Made by a program: the position numbers and the translations under genes. From assembly GCF_000429005.1 (NCBI RefSeq), contig NZ_AUBA01000018.1, positions 1 through 64,000 of the forward strand: a DNA stretch of 64,000 bases, in the 5' to 3' direction. The DNA comes from Novosphingobium acidiphilum DSM 19966. GTDB taxonomy: Bacteria > Pseudomonadota > Alphaproteobacteria > Sphingomonadales > Sphingomonadaceae. Below are positions 33,879 through 42,959 of this stretch, piece after piece (position 1 is the stretch's first letter; each line of letters begins with the position of its first letter). The notes below the pieces were generated by a model. It was not told the origin of the DNA. It searched no databases and was given only the letters and a program-made list of their open reading frames with translations.

Positions 33879-35039
33879 GTGAGTGTTACCGACAGTATCG
33901 AAGCCTTGCGGCCGTTGCCGCTGGATGCCTGGCACCGCGCACGCGGTGGCCGGATGGTGGCCTTTGCCGGCCACGCCATGCCCGTGCAATACGACGGGAT
34001 CATTGCCGAACATCTGTGGACGCGCGAAAGCGCCGGGCTGTTCGACGTGTCGCACATGGGGCAGCTGCTGATATCGTCTGCCGGTGCCGACCAGACACCG
34101 GCGGCGCGCGCGCTTGAAGCGCTGATGCCGGTCGACCTGTCCACGCTTGCGGTGGGTGGGCAACGCTATTCATTGCTGTTGAATGGCGATGGCGGCATCC
34201 TGGATGATCTGATGATCACGCGCTGGCCCGGCGGCTTTTTCGTGGTGGTCAACGGCGCGATGCGCCAGGCCGATCGTGCGCATATCGCAGCACATCTGCC
34301 CGCAGGTGTCACGTTGACCGAGCGCAGCGATCACGGCCTGCTGGCGCTGCAGGGGCCGCGCGCGGTCGAGGCTTTGGCGGCGATGGGGCTGACACCCGCG
34401 CTGCCGGGGATCGTGCCGGTTGAACAGCTGTGGTTCATGGCCGCAGGGCCTTATCGCTGGCACGGGGCCGATCTGCATGTCAGCCGGTCGGGCTATTCGG
34501 GCGAAGACGGGTTCGAGATTGCGGTGCCGACGACCGCGATCAGCGCGTTTGCCGATGCGCTGGCGGCGCACCCGGCGGTTCGCCCGATCGGGTTGGGCGC
34601 GCGCGATTCGCTGCGGCTTGAGGCGGGTTTGCCGCTTTATGGGCACGATCTGACACCCGATATCGATCCGGTAGAGGCGGGGCTTGGCTTTGCGATCGCA
34701 CGCCGCCGCCGTGCCCAGGGTGGCTACCCCGGCCATGCCCGTATTGCAGCCGCGCTGGCGCATGGCCCGGCGCGGCACCGGGTCGGCCTGACGATCGAAG
34801 GGCGGCTGGCCGCGCGCGAAGGCGCCGCGGTGCTGGATGGCGACACCGCCATCGGCACGGTGACGTCGGGCGGATTTGCCCCCAGTCTTGGCCACCCCGT
34901 CGCCATGGCGCTGATCGATGCCACGCATGCTGCGCCCGGCTCCGCGCTGGTGCTCGATATGCGTGGCCGGCGCGTGCCGGCCACGGTCGTGCGGCTGCCT
35001 TTCATCCCCCACCGTTACCACCGCCAAGGAGAAGCCTGA
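33879..35039 (+). CDS. gcvT: Glycine cleavage system T protein (aminomethyltransferase)
   Basis: Transfers the methylene group from the aminomethyl-lipoyl H protein to tetrahydrofolate. About 386 residues. Motifs include VAFAGHAMPVQYDGI, GLFDVSHMGQL, DDLMITRW and the C-terminal MALID and VVRLPFIPHRYHR. Two GTG codons can start it: 33879 is 9 nt from GGAG (33866-33869) and is preferred; 33873 is only 3 nt away. It overlaps gcvH by one base. Confidence 0.95.
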   Translation: MSVTDSIEALRPLPLDAWHRARGGRMVAFAGHAMPVQYDGIIAEHLWTRESAGLFDVSHMGQLLISSAGADQTPAARALEALMPVDLSTLAVGGQRYSLLLNGDGGILDDLMITRWPGGFFVVVNGAMRQADRAHIAAHLPAGVTLTERSDHGLLALQGPRAVEALAAMGLTPALPGIVPVEQLWFMAAGPYRWHGADLHVSRSGYSGEDGFEIAVPTTAISAFADALAAHPAVRPIGLGARDSLRLEAGLPLYGHDLTPDIDPVEAGLGFAIARRRRAQGGYPGHARIAAALAHGPARHRVGLTIEGRLAAREGAAVLDGDTAIGTVTSGGFAPSLGHPVAMALIDATHAAPGSALVLDMRGRRVPATVVRLPFIPHRYHRQGEA

Positions 35040-35410
35040 TGCCCCGTTATTTCACCCGCGATCACGAATGGATCGAGATTGACGGCAGCACTGCCCGCGT
35101 CGGGATCACCGATTTTGCCCAGGCGCAGCTGGGCGACATCACCTTTGTCGAATTGCCCGCCCCCGGCACCTTGCTGACGCGCGGCGGCAGTGCGTCGGTG
35201 GTCGATTCGGTCAAGGCGGCAAGCGACGTCTATGCCCCGGTTGGCGGCACGGTGACCGCGATCAACGCATCGCTCGAAGACGCGCCCGATCTGGTCAATT
35301 CGGCGCCCGAAAGCGATGGCTGGTTGTGGGACATGACACTGGCGGACCCGGCCGAGCTCGACGGCCTGCTTGATCACGCGGCCTATGCCGAGCTGGTGGC
35401 GGGTCTGTGA
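35039..35410 (+). CDS. gcvH: Glycine cleavage system H protein
   Basis: 123 residues, the carrier protein with a covalently bound lipoyl group. The lipoylation lysine lies in SVVDSVKAASDVYAP. FTRDHEWIEIDG opens the family pattern, and GITDFAQAQLGDITFVELP follows. It overlaps gcvT by one base and gcvPA by 4 bp, so all four gcv genes are coupled. Confidence 0.97.
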   Translation: MPRYFTRDHEWIEIDGSTARVGITDFAQAQLGDITFVELPAPGTLLTRGGSASVVDSVKAASDVYAPVGGTVTAINASLEDAPDLVNSAPESDGWLWDMTLADPAELDGLLDHAAYAELVAGL

Positions 35411-36768
35411 TGCGGCTGCTGCCTTTGCAACCGGCGGATCGGTCCGCCATGCTGGCCACGATCGGTGCCGCCACGATCGATGATCTGTTTGTCGATGTGC
35501 CTGCGGATGCCTTGCAGAACGGTCCGATTGCAGGCCTGCCGATGCATGCCAGCGAACGCGCGGTCGAACGTCATATGGCGGCACTGTCGGCACAGGCGCT
35601 GACCGCAGATCAGGCTCCATTCTTCTGCGGGGCCGGGGCCTATCGCCACCATATTCCCGCCAGCGTGGATCATCTGATCCAGCGCGGCGAATTCCTGACC
35701 GCCTATACCCCGTATCAGCCCGAAATCGCGCAGGGCACGTTGCAAGTGCTGTTCGAATTCCAGACCCAGGTGGCGCGGCTGTTTGGATGCGATGTGGCCA
35801 ATGCCTCGATGTACGACGGATCGACCGCCTGTTGGGAAGCGGTGGCGATGGCGACGCGCATAACGCGGCGCGCGCGCGCGGTGATTTCGGGTGGCCTGCA
35901 TCCCCATTATGTCCAGACCGCGCAGACGATGGCGCGGTTTGCCGGGGATGACGTGTGCCTGTTGCCCCCGCGCGCGACGCAACACAGCGACGATGCAGCG
36001 GTGATCGCCGCGATCAATGCACAGACCGCCTGCGTGGTGGTGCAATACCCCGACGTCATGGGTCGCATTCCCGATCTGGCCGCGATTGCCGCAGCCGCGC
36101 ATGCACAAGGTGCGTTGCTGGTCGCGGTGGTGACCGAGCCGGCAGCGCTTGGCCTGATCGAAAGCCCGGGCACGCTCGGTGCGGATATCGTGGTGGGCGA
36201 GGGGCAGTCGCTCGGCGTCGGCCTGCAGTTCGGCGGGCCTTATCTGGGGCTGTTTGCATGCTCGGCAAAGTTTGTGCGGCAGATGCCGGGGCGCTTGTGC
36301 GGCGAAACGATGGACGCCGACGGCCGGCGCAGCTTTGTCCTGACGCTGGCGACGCGCGAACAGCATATCCGCCGCGAAAAGGCGACTTCGAATATCTGCA
36401 CGAATTCAGGGCTGTGTGCGCTGGCCTTCAGCATTCATCTGACCTTGCTTGGCGGCAGTGGCCTGTCGCAGATGGCCCGCCTGAGCCATGACCGCGCGGT
36501 CAGGACGGCGCGGGCGCTGGCTGCGATCGAGGGCGTGGAGGTCATCAATCGCACCTGGTTCAACGAATTCGCGGTGCGCCTGCCCTTGCCCGCAGCCGAG
36601 GCGGTGGAGACGCTGGCCCGGCGCGGTATCCTGGGTGGCGTGCCGATGTCGCGGCTGTGCCCCGAACGCGCCGATCTGGCCGATGTGCTGCTGATCGCGA
36701 CGAGCGAATGCACCGAACTTGATGATATCGCGGCGCTGGCCGCTGCGCTGAAGGAGATTGTGGCGTGA
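35407..36768 (+). CDS. gcvPA: Glycine dehydrogenase (decarboxylating) subunit 1
   Basis: N-terminal half of P protein, encoded separately as in many alphaproteobacteria. 453 residues. Recognisable blocks are FCGAGAYRHHIPASVDHL, FLTAYTPYQPEIAQGTLQ, NASMYDGSTACWEA and ATSNICTNSGLCALAF. It lacks the PLP lysine, which is in subunit 2. Overlaps gcvH and gcvPB by 4 bp each. Confidence 0.96.
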   Translation: MMRLLPLQPADRSAMLATIGAATIDDLFVDVPADALQNGPIAGLPMHASERAVERHMAALSAQALTADQAPFFCGAGAYRHHIPASVDHLIQRGEFLTAYTPYQPEIAQGTLQVLFEFQTQVARLFGCDVANASMYDGSTACWEAVAMATRITRRARAVISGGLHPHYVQTAQTMARFAGDDVCLLPPRATQHSDDAAVIAAINAQTACVVVQYPDVMGRIPDLAAIAAAAHAQGALLVAVVTEPAALGLIESPGTLGADIVVGEGQSLGVGLQFGGPYLGLFACSAKFVRQMPGRLCGETMDADGRRSFVLTLATREQHIRREKATSNICTNSGLCALAFSIHLTLLGGSGLSQMARLSHDRAVRTARALAAIEGVEVINRTWFNEFAVRLPLPAAEAVETLARRGILGGVPMSRLCPERADLADVLLIATSECTELDDIAALAAALKEIVA

Positions 36769-38291
36769 ACGATTTCAGCCCCGCCGACTGGCGCGCCGCA
36801 TCTGACACCGTGACCGGAAACCGCGCGCTCGACCTGGAAGAACCGCTGATCTTTGAACTGGGCGACGTTGGACGCAGCGGTGTCGATTTCGACGGCGATG
36901 CAACCGAAATGCTTGAGACTTTGCCGCGCCGCACCGCGCCGGTCGACCTGCCAGGTTTGTCAGAGCCCGAATGCGTGCGCCACTACACGCGGCTGTCGCG
37001 GCAGAACTATGCGATCGATCTGGGTCTGTTTCCGCTGGGTTCGTGCACGATGAAGCACAATCCGCGGCTGAACGAAAAAGTCGCGCGCATGCCCGGCTTT
37101 GCCGCGGTGCATCCGCTGCAACCCCAATCGACCGTGACCGGCGCGTTGACCGTGATCGCCGATCTGGCCGACTGGCTGGTCCGGCTGACCGGGATGAGCG
37201 CCGTGGCGATGAGCCCGAAGGCCGGTGCGCATGGCGAACTGTGCGGCCTGATGGCAATCCACGCCGCGCTCGACGCGCGGGGAGAGGCCGCGACGCGCCG
37301 CGTGATCCTGGTGCCCGAAAGCGCGCACGGCACCAATCCGGCAACGGCGGCGTTTGCCGGTTTCGACGTGGCTGCGATACCCGCCGGTGCCGATGGGCGC
37401 GTCGATCTGCCGGCACTGCTGGCACGGCTTGGCCCCGATGTGGCGGGTGTGATGATCACCAACCCGAACACTTGCGGTCTGTTCGAACGCGACATGAAGG
37501 CCATTGCCGATGCCGTGCATGCCGCCGGCGGCTATGTCTATTGCGACGGGGCCAATTTCAACGCGATCGTCGGCCGCGTGCGGCCCGGCGATCTTGGCGT
37601 CGATGCCATGCATATCAATCTGCACAAGACGTTTTCCACGCCGCATGGCGGGGGGGGGCCGGGGGCAGGCCCGGTGGTGCTGTCGGCGGCGCTTGCGCCG
37701 TTTGCGCCGCTGCCGCATGTCGTGCGCGATGGCGGGGGCTGCGTGGGTCTGGTCGAACACGCCGTTGACCGGCCCGAGGCGTTCGGGCGGATGTGCGCGT
37801 TCCATGGCCAGATGGGCATGTTCACCCGCGCGTTGGCGTTTATCCTGACGCACGGCGCCGATGGGCTGGCGCGCGTGGCCGAGGATGCCGTGCTCAATGC
37901 CAACTATCTGTTGGCGCGGTTGCGCGATGTGCTCGATGCGCCGTTTGCGCATACCGGCCCCTGCATGCACGAGGCGCTGTTCAGCGATGCCGGATTTGCC
38001 GAAGGGTTCTCGACGATCGATCTGGCCAAGGGCCTGATCGACGAAGGGTTCCACCCGATGACGGTCTATTTCCCGCTGGTGGTCCACGGCGCGATGCTGG
38101 TCGAACCGACCGAGACCGAGGGCAAAGCCGCGCTCGACCAGTTCGTCGACGCGATGCGCGATCTGGCGCAGCGGGCCAAGGCCGGCGATCCGGCATTGCG
38201 CAGTGCGCCGCACCATGCGCCGCGGCGCCGGGTGGACGAGACCCTGGCCGCGCGCAAGCCCCGCCTGGTGTTTGAGGCGCCAGTGCAATAG
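36765..38291 (+). CDS. gcvPB: Glycine dehydrogenase (decarboxylating) subunit 2
   Basis: C-terminal, PLP-binding half of P protein. 508 residues. The PLP lysine is in NLHKTFSTPHGGGGPGAGP. Further motifs are LGSCTMKHNPRLNE, HGTNPATAAFAGF and CDGANFNAIVG. With GcvPA it decarboxylates glycine and loads the H protein. Last gene of the riboswitch-controlled operon; lpd (L protein) is not in the window. Confidence 0.97.
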   Translation: MNDFSPADWRAASDTVTGNRALDLEEPLIFELGDVGRSGVDFDGDATEMLETLPRRTAPVDLPGLSEPECVRHYTRLSRQNYAIDLGLFPLGSCTMKHNPRLNEKVARMPGFAAVHPLQPQSTVTGALTVIADLADWLVRLTGMSAVAMSPKAGAHGELCGLMAIHAALDARGEAATRRVILVPESAHGTNPATAAFAGFDVAAIPAGADGRVDLPALLARLGPDVAGVMITNPNTCGLFERDMKAIADAVHAAGGYVYCDGANFNAIVGRVRPGDLGVDAMHINLHKTFSTPHGGGGPGAGPVVLSAALAPFAPLPHVVRDGGGCVGLVEHAVDRPEAFGRMCAFHGQMGMFTRALAFILTHGADGLARVAEDAVLNANYLLARLRDVLDAPFAHTGPCMHEALFSDAGFAEGFSTIDLAKGLIDEGFHPMTVYFPLVVHGAMLVEPTETEGKAALDQFVDAMRDLAQRAKAGDPALRSAPHHAPRRRVDETLAARKPRLVFEAPVQ

Positions 38292-38303
38292 CGCTTGCGG
38301 TTT

Positions 38304-38341
38304 GGCCCGATCGACTTAATCATCTGGTTAACGATCGGGCC
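38304..38341. promoter_or_regulatory. Nested palindromes with the TTAATCAT-type element, upstream of an acyl-CoA ligase gene
   Basis: The 16-bp element TTAATCATCTGGTTAA (38316-38331) is an imperfect inverted repeat with half-sites TTAATC/GGTTAA. It is enclosed by a perfect 10-bp inverted repeat, GGCCCGATCG (38304-38313) and CGATCGGGCC (38332-38341). The outer repeat may also serve as a hairpin after gcvPB, but no T tract follows. A nearly identical element (14 of 16 bases) lies at 51696-51711 in front of a crotonase gene, which points to a common repressor. Confidence 0.6.
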
Positions 38342-38367
38342 AGACCGATCCGGCACCGGGAGTGGTC

Positions 38368-39915
38368 ATGCGCGAGACCGCCGAGTTTCTGACGTTTGAC
38401 GCGTTTTTTCGCCACTGGGCGCAACAGCGCGGCGATGCAATTGCCCATGAGGAGGGCGATCGCACCACCACTTTTGCCGAAATGGAGCGACGATCGCGCC
38501 AGATTGCGGCGTTTCTGGCCGATCTGGGCGTGGTGAAGGGCGATCGCATCGCCTGGATCGGCAAGAATGCCGACCTTTATTTTCAGCTGTTCTATGCCGC
38601 GGCGCGCATCGGGGTGGTGATGGCGCCGATCGGCTGGCGGCTGGCGCCTGTGGAAATGGCCTATATCCTGCGCGATACCGGCGCAAAGATCGTATTTGCG
38701 GGACAGGGCTTTGGCGACCTGGTGCGGGGTCTGCCGGTCGAGGTGGCGCACGTGTTCGACGAAGACGCTGCGCGTGCCGCGATCGAGGCCTGTCCTGCCA
38801 TCGACATTGTGGCCGCTGGACCCGAAGATGCCGCGTTGCAGCTGTACACGTCGGGCACCACCGGCCATCCCAAGGGCGCGGTTCTGTGCCAGCGCAATTT
38901 CTTCGGTTTGCGCAAACCGGCGCTCGACGCAGGGCTGCCCTGGGCCGAATGGCGCGATGACGAGGCGATCCTGGTGTGCATGCCGTGTGCGCATATCGGT
39001 GGTACCGGGCTTGGCGTCATGGCGTTCAGCGGTGGGGTGCGCGCGATCATCCAGGCCGAATTTTCGGCCGAGGGCGCGTTGCGCGGGGTGGCGCAGGGGA
39101 TCACGCGATTTTTTATCGTGCCCGCCGCTTTGCAGATGCTGATCCAGCACCCGCTGGCCCGGTCCACCGATTTTTCCCGCCTGCAATATGTGCTTTACGG
39201 CGCAGCCCCGATTCCTCTCGATCTTCTGCGCGAAGCGGTGACGACGATCCCCAATGCCCAGTTCATGCAGTGCTATGGCATGACCGAAACCACCGGCACC
39301 TTTTGCGTGCTGCCGCCGTGGGATCATGACATGGCGGGCAATGCGCGGATGCGTTCGGCCGGCCGCGCGGTGCCCGGGGTGGAAATTCGCATCGTCGATG
39401 CCGAGGGCACGGTGTTGCCGAACGGAACCGTGGGCGAAATCGAAACCCGCAGTTCGAACAACATGCTGCATTACTGGAACCTGCCCGACGCCACGGCCAA
39501 AACGATGGACGGGCAGGGCTGGGTGCGCACCGGCGATGCCGCCTATATGGACGACGATGGCTATGTCTTCATCCAGGACCGGATCAAGGACATGATCATC
39601 ACCGGCGGCGAAAACGTCTATCCGGCCGAAGTCGAAAGCGCGATCTATGGCCACCCCGATGTGGCCGAAGTGGCGGTGATCGGCGTGCCCGACGCACGCT
39701 GGGGCGAGGCGGTGAAGGCTTGCGTGGTGGCGCGGCCCGGGCACACCGTCGATCCTGAAAGCGTGATCGCCTGGGCCCGCGCGCGCATCGCCGGGTTCAA
39801 AGTGCCCAAATCCATCGACGTGATCGATGCCCTGCCGCGCAATCCGACCGGCAAGATCATGCGCCGCACGTTGCGCGAACCTTATTGGGCGACGATGGAG
39901 CGCCGCGTCAATTAG
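38368..39915 (+). CDS. Acyl-CoA synthetase, AMP-forming (long-chain fatty-acid-CoA ligase type)
   Basis: 515 residues from the ATG at 38368, with GGGAG just ahead (a GTG at 38362 is possible). The ATP/AMP signature is YTSGTTGHPKGAVLCQ. Later motifs are YGMTETTGTF, the adenylate motif RTGDAAYMDDDGYVFI with DRIKDMIITGGENVYP, and the C-terminal NPTGKIMRRTLR with the catalytic lysine. Activates a carboxylic acid of unknown type as its CoA ester. It carries the TTAATCAT element upstream. Its TAG stop overlaps the TAA stop of the convergent peptidase gene. Confidence 0.92.
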   Translation: MRETAEFLTFDAFFRHWAQQRGDAIAHEEGDRTTTFAEMERRSRQIAAFLADLGVVKGDRIAWIGKNADLYFQLFYAAARIGVVMAPIGWRLAPVEMAYILRDTGAKIVFAGQGFGDLVRGLPVEVAHVFDEDAARAAIEACPAIDIVAAGPEDAALQLYTSGTTGHPKGAVLCQRNFFGLRKPALDAGLPWAEWRDDEAILVCMPCAHIGGTGLGVMAFSGGVRAIIQAEFSAEGALRGVAQGITRFFIVPAALQMLIQHPLARSTDFSRLQYVLYGAAPIPLDLLREAVTTIPNAQFMQCYGMTETTGTFCVLPPWDHDMAGNARMRSAGRAVPGVEIRIVDAEGTVLPNGTVGEIETRSSNNMLHYWNLPDATAKTMDGQGWVRTGDAAYMDDDGYVFIQDRIKDMIITGGENVYPAEVESAIYGHPDVAEVAVIGVPDARWGEAVKACVVARPGHTVDPESVIAWARARIAGFKVPKSIDVIDALPRNPTGKIMRRTLREPYWATMERRVN

Positions 39916-41861
39916 CCTGCCTTGAGATAGGTATCAAACCAGCCCAGCGCGCCATCGTTGACCTGGCGGACGTGTTCGGGCTTGCGGATGCCGTGGCCTT
40001 CGCCTTCGAGGATGAGCAGCTTGTTCTTCACGCCCATCGCATTCAGCGCGTGCCAGAATTCCACCGATTGCGGGGTCGGGCATTCGACATCGCGTTCACC
40101 GACATAGATGAAGGTGGGTGTCCTGGCCTGCTTGATCGTTTCGAGCGGGGACAGCTGGCGGTAGATCGCCGGATCGTCATAGGCCGATGCGCCAAAGAAC
40201 GGGATCATCCAGCGATCGATCCCGTTTTCGCCGTAATAGCTGATCCAGTTGGCGATGCCCGCGCCTGCCACCACCGCATGGAACCGCTGGCTGTGGGTGA
40301 CGGTCCACATTGCCATGAACCCGCCATAGGAATGGCCGAACAGTCCAAGCCGCCGGTCATCGACCGGCGCGATTTTCTCCACCGCATCGATGCCGGCCAG
40401 AATGTCGCGCAGATCACCCCCGCCGAAATCGCGGACATTGGCGCGCGTAAATGCCTCGCCCTGGCCATAGCTGCCGCGCGGGTTGGGGAAAAACACGAAA
40501 TATCCCTTTTCCAGCAGCTTGCGCGCAAGGCCGCCGCGGAAATCGTTGGCGAAGAATGCAGGTGTCGAAGCGGCACTGGGCCCGCCATGGACTTCAACAA
40601 CCATTGGATAGGTTTTGCCTGGCTCGATCCGGGCGGGTGCCAGAAGCCAGCCCTGAACGCTGCGGCCGTCGCTGGTCCAGATCACGCTGCGGGCGGTTCC
40701 TGCGGCGACAAGCGCCGCATTGGCATGGGTCAGGCCATTGTCGACACCCAGTTTCCCGATCGGGCCGGCGGTAATGTCCTGCGCATGGGCATAATCCTCG
40801 ATCAGCGCGGCCGCCCGATCGCCGCGCGCATCGAGCGCAACATTGGCGTCGCCGGCGCGGATCGTGGCAGGCGCCGACCACAGCGTGCCGGTCTTGCCCG
40901 TGGCGGGATCGACCGACAGGATCGTCATGCGATCGCCGACCAGTGCGGTCGCCACCAGGTGATTGCCCCGCCACATCAGCGATGTGAACGATCCGGCAAA
41001 GCCCGGGGTAAGGTTGCGCGCCGCGCCGCCGGTCGCCGGCACCAGCCAGAGATCGCCCCCGACCGAGCCGAAATCGCTCATGATTCCGCCGATATAGGCA
41101 ACCGCATTGCCATCGGGCGACATGCGTGGATAGTTAAGCTGATCCTTGGGCGCGGTGATGGGGGTCAGCGTGCCGCTGGCCAGATCGACCCGGTCGAGCG
41201 TTGCAATCCACCAGTTGTTGTCGCCATCGCCCTTGGCGGCCGTTGCGACAAAGCCGCGCCCGTCGGGGGTCCAGTCGTATTCATAGACGAACGTGTCTGC
41301 GGGCGAAACCGTGCGCACAACAGCATCGCCTTCGACCGGGATCACCATGATACGCTGCTCATCAAAGCTTTCGCCGATTTCGCCGACCTGGGGTGCTGCG
41401 GCCTGCGTGGCGCCAACGTCCTTGTGCGCGCCAACCACGGCCAGCATGGCCAACGTCTTGCCATCGGGCGAAAAGCGCGGCCGCCCGGCCACGCCCTGGA
41501 TCATCGTGCGCGCAGCCAGCACGCCATCAGTGGCCAGCCACAGCGTGGTGGTGCCGGCCTTGCGGTCGCGCGCCAGAAACGCAATGCGATGGCCATCGGG
41601 CGAAAATGCCGGGTCCTGGTAATCGCACGTGGCACACGGATCGTGGGTCGCCAGCACCGCGCCGGTCAGCGCAGAGCGCAAGACAACGCGCTTGTGCGGT
41701 TCGGCTGCGGCGTTTTCAACCTGGTCGGCCTCGATCACGGCCAGACGATCGCCTGCAGGGGCCATGGTCAGACCGGCAAAAGTGCGGCGGGTCTGTGCAA
41801 CCGGAGCGGGCGCAGCAGGCTGCGCGGCGGCCAGAGCAAGTGCAATCGCAACAATCGACAT
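39912..41861 (-). CDS. S9 family peptidase (acylaminoacyl-peptidase / prolyl oligopeptidase type), exported
   Basis: 649 residues. A short signal peptide (VAIALALAAAQPAAPAP) suggests export. An N-terminal seven-bladed propeller region has repeated FSPDG-type sequences (AFSPDGHRIAFL, FSPDGKTLAML, WTPDGRGFVA, MSPDGNAVAYI). The C-terminal hydrolase domain has the nucleophile FGHSYGGFMAMW, Asp in YVGERDVECPT and His in EGEGHGI. Cleaves short peptides or N-acylated ends in the periplasm, by family. Confidence 0.93.
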   Translation of the reverse strand: MSIVAIALALAAAQPAAPAPVAQTRRTFAGLTMAPAGDRLAVIEADQVENAAAEPHKRVVLRSALTGAVLATHDPCATCDYQDPAFSPDGHRIAFLARDRKAGTTTLWLATDGVLAARTMIQGVAGRPRFSPDGKTLAMLAVVGAHKDVGATQAAAPQVGEIGESFDEQRIMVIPVEGDAVVRTVSPADTFVYEYDWTPDGRGFVATAAKGDGDNNWWIATLDRVDLASGTLTPITAPKDQLNYPRMSPDGNAVAYIGGIMSDFGSVGGDLWLVPATGGAARNLTPGFAGSFTSLMWRGNHLVATALVGDRMTILSVDPATGKTGTLWSAPATIRAGDANVALDARGDRAAALIEDYAHAQDITAGPIGKLGVDNGLTHANAALVAAGTARSVIWTSDGRSVQGWLLAPARIEPGKTYPMVVEVHGGPSAASTPAFFANDFRGGLARKLLEKGYFVFFPNPRGSYGQGEAFTRANVRDFGGGDLRDILAGIDAVEKIAPVDDRRLGLFGHSYGGFMAMWTVTHSQRFHAVVAGAGIANWISYYGENGIDRWMIPFFGASAYDDPAIYRQLSPLETIKQARTPTFIYVGERDVECPTPQSVEFWHALNAMGVKNKLLILEGEGHGIRKPEHVRQVNDGALGWFDTYLKAG

Positions 41862-41930
41862 GGTCGTTCAGGCTCCCGGAGAAAACGGTCCGTTTGAAAC
41901 GTGGTGTGCGATTTGCCGCGGCACGTCAAT

Positions 41931-42890
41931 TCATGCCGGTTGGGCCTGCAGGGCGATGCGCTGGCCACGCAGATGTTCGCGCCGGGCGATGATCACACCT
42001 GCGGCGATGATCGCGGGCGCCCCCAGCCAGGTGCTGGCCGGGGGCAGGTGGCCAAACACCAGCCAGCCCCACAACAAAGACCAGCCGAACTGCGCATAAT
42101 CCATCACGATCACGCTCGACACACGGCCAAAGCGCAAGGCCGCGGTCATCAGCAATTGCGAAAACAGGCCCAGCACGCCAATTCCGCCCAGCATCAGCCA
42201 GCCCACCGCGTCATGGTGAAACGGGTGGTCATAACCCGCCGGGGCAAAGGGCAGGGCGATGGCCAGCAACGGCAGGCTCATCGCGGAAAAATAGAATACG
42301 ATCGTCACCGGTTCCTCGGTGCGGCCAAGATCGCGCAGCTGGATCGACACCAGCGCCACCATGAACGCAGCGCCGATGCCGACCGCAAGGCCGAACAGCG
42401 GCAGATGCGCGGTGGTGGGATTGGCCATGATCGCCACCCCGATCAGACCGAGTGCAACCGCGCCGATCCGCCAGGGCCCGACTTTCTCGTGCAGCAACAG
42501 CACCGACAGAAACACCGCAAAGATCGGCGCGGTAAAGCCGAGCACGGTCGATTCAGCCAGCGGCAGCAACAGCACCACGCCCAGCGTCAGGAACATGCCC
42601 GCCGATCCGATCAATGTGCGGCGAAAATGGACCAGCGGCCGGGCGGTGCGCAGGCGATGCAGTTGCCCTTGCGCGGCGAGCCAGACCAGCAGCACCAGCG
42701 TCGGCACCGCCTGACGCCAGACCAGCGTTTCGGGCAGCCACAGCCCGCGTTCGCCGCTAAGCTTGACCAGCAGCAGCAAGATCGAAAACAGGAACGCCGA
42801 CCCCAGCCTCAGGCCAAGCGCCAGCATCGGCCGTTGTTGCACCGGTGCCGCGGCATGGAACGTGCGCGGATGGGGGCGAGGGGCGTTCAT
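41931..42890 (-). CDS. EamA/DMT family transporter
   Basis: 319 residues with ten hydrophobic segments in two repeats of five, the DMT pattern. Marker segments are the first-repeat LPLAESTVLGFTAPIFAVFL and GPWRIGAVALGLIGVAIMA, and the second-repeat LLMTAALRFGRVSSVIVMDY, the EamA-type ending. The substrate (an amino acid, drug or metabolite) cannot be deduced. Confidence 0.9.
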   Translation of the reverse strand: MNAPRPHPRTFHAAAPVQQRPMLALGLRLGSAFLFSILLLLVKLSGERGLWLPETLVWRQAVPTLVLLVWLAAQGQLHRLRTARPLVHFRRTLIGSAGMFLTLGVVLLLPLAESTVLGFTAPIFAVFLSVLLLHEKVGPWRIGAVALGLIGVAIMANPTTAHLPLFGLAVGIGAAFMVALVSIQLRDLGRTEEPVTIVFYFSAMSLPLLAIALPFAPAGYDHPFHHDAVGWLMLGGIGVLGLFSQLLMTAALRFGRVSSVIVMDYAQFGWSLLWGWLVFGHLPPASTWLGAPAIIAAGVIIARREHLRGQRIALQAQPA

Positions 42891-42959
42891 CGTGCCGCCG
42901 CCCTAGGGTGAGCACGGCGGCGCAATCAAGCGAAACCGTGCACCCTTTTGGTGCGACTG

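Noticed and set aside
38316..38331. TTAATCATCTGGTTAA as a CtrA site
   Set aside because: The spacing between the TTAA halves is 8, not 7, and the symmetry fits a 16-bp dimer operator better; the same spacing recurs at 51696.
39912..39915. Overlapping convergent stop codons of the acyl-CoA ligase and the S9 peptidase
   Set aside because: Seen directly but common in compact genomes, so not reported as a finding.
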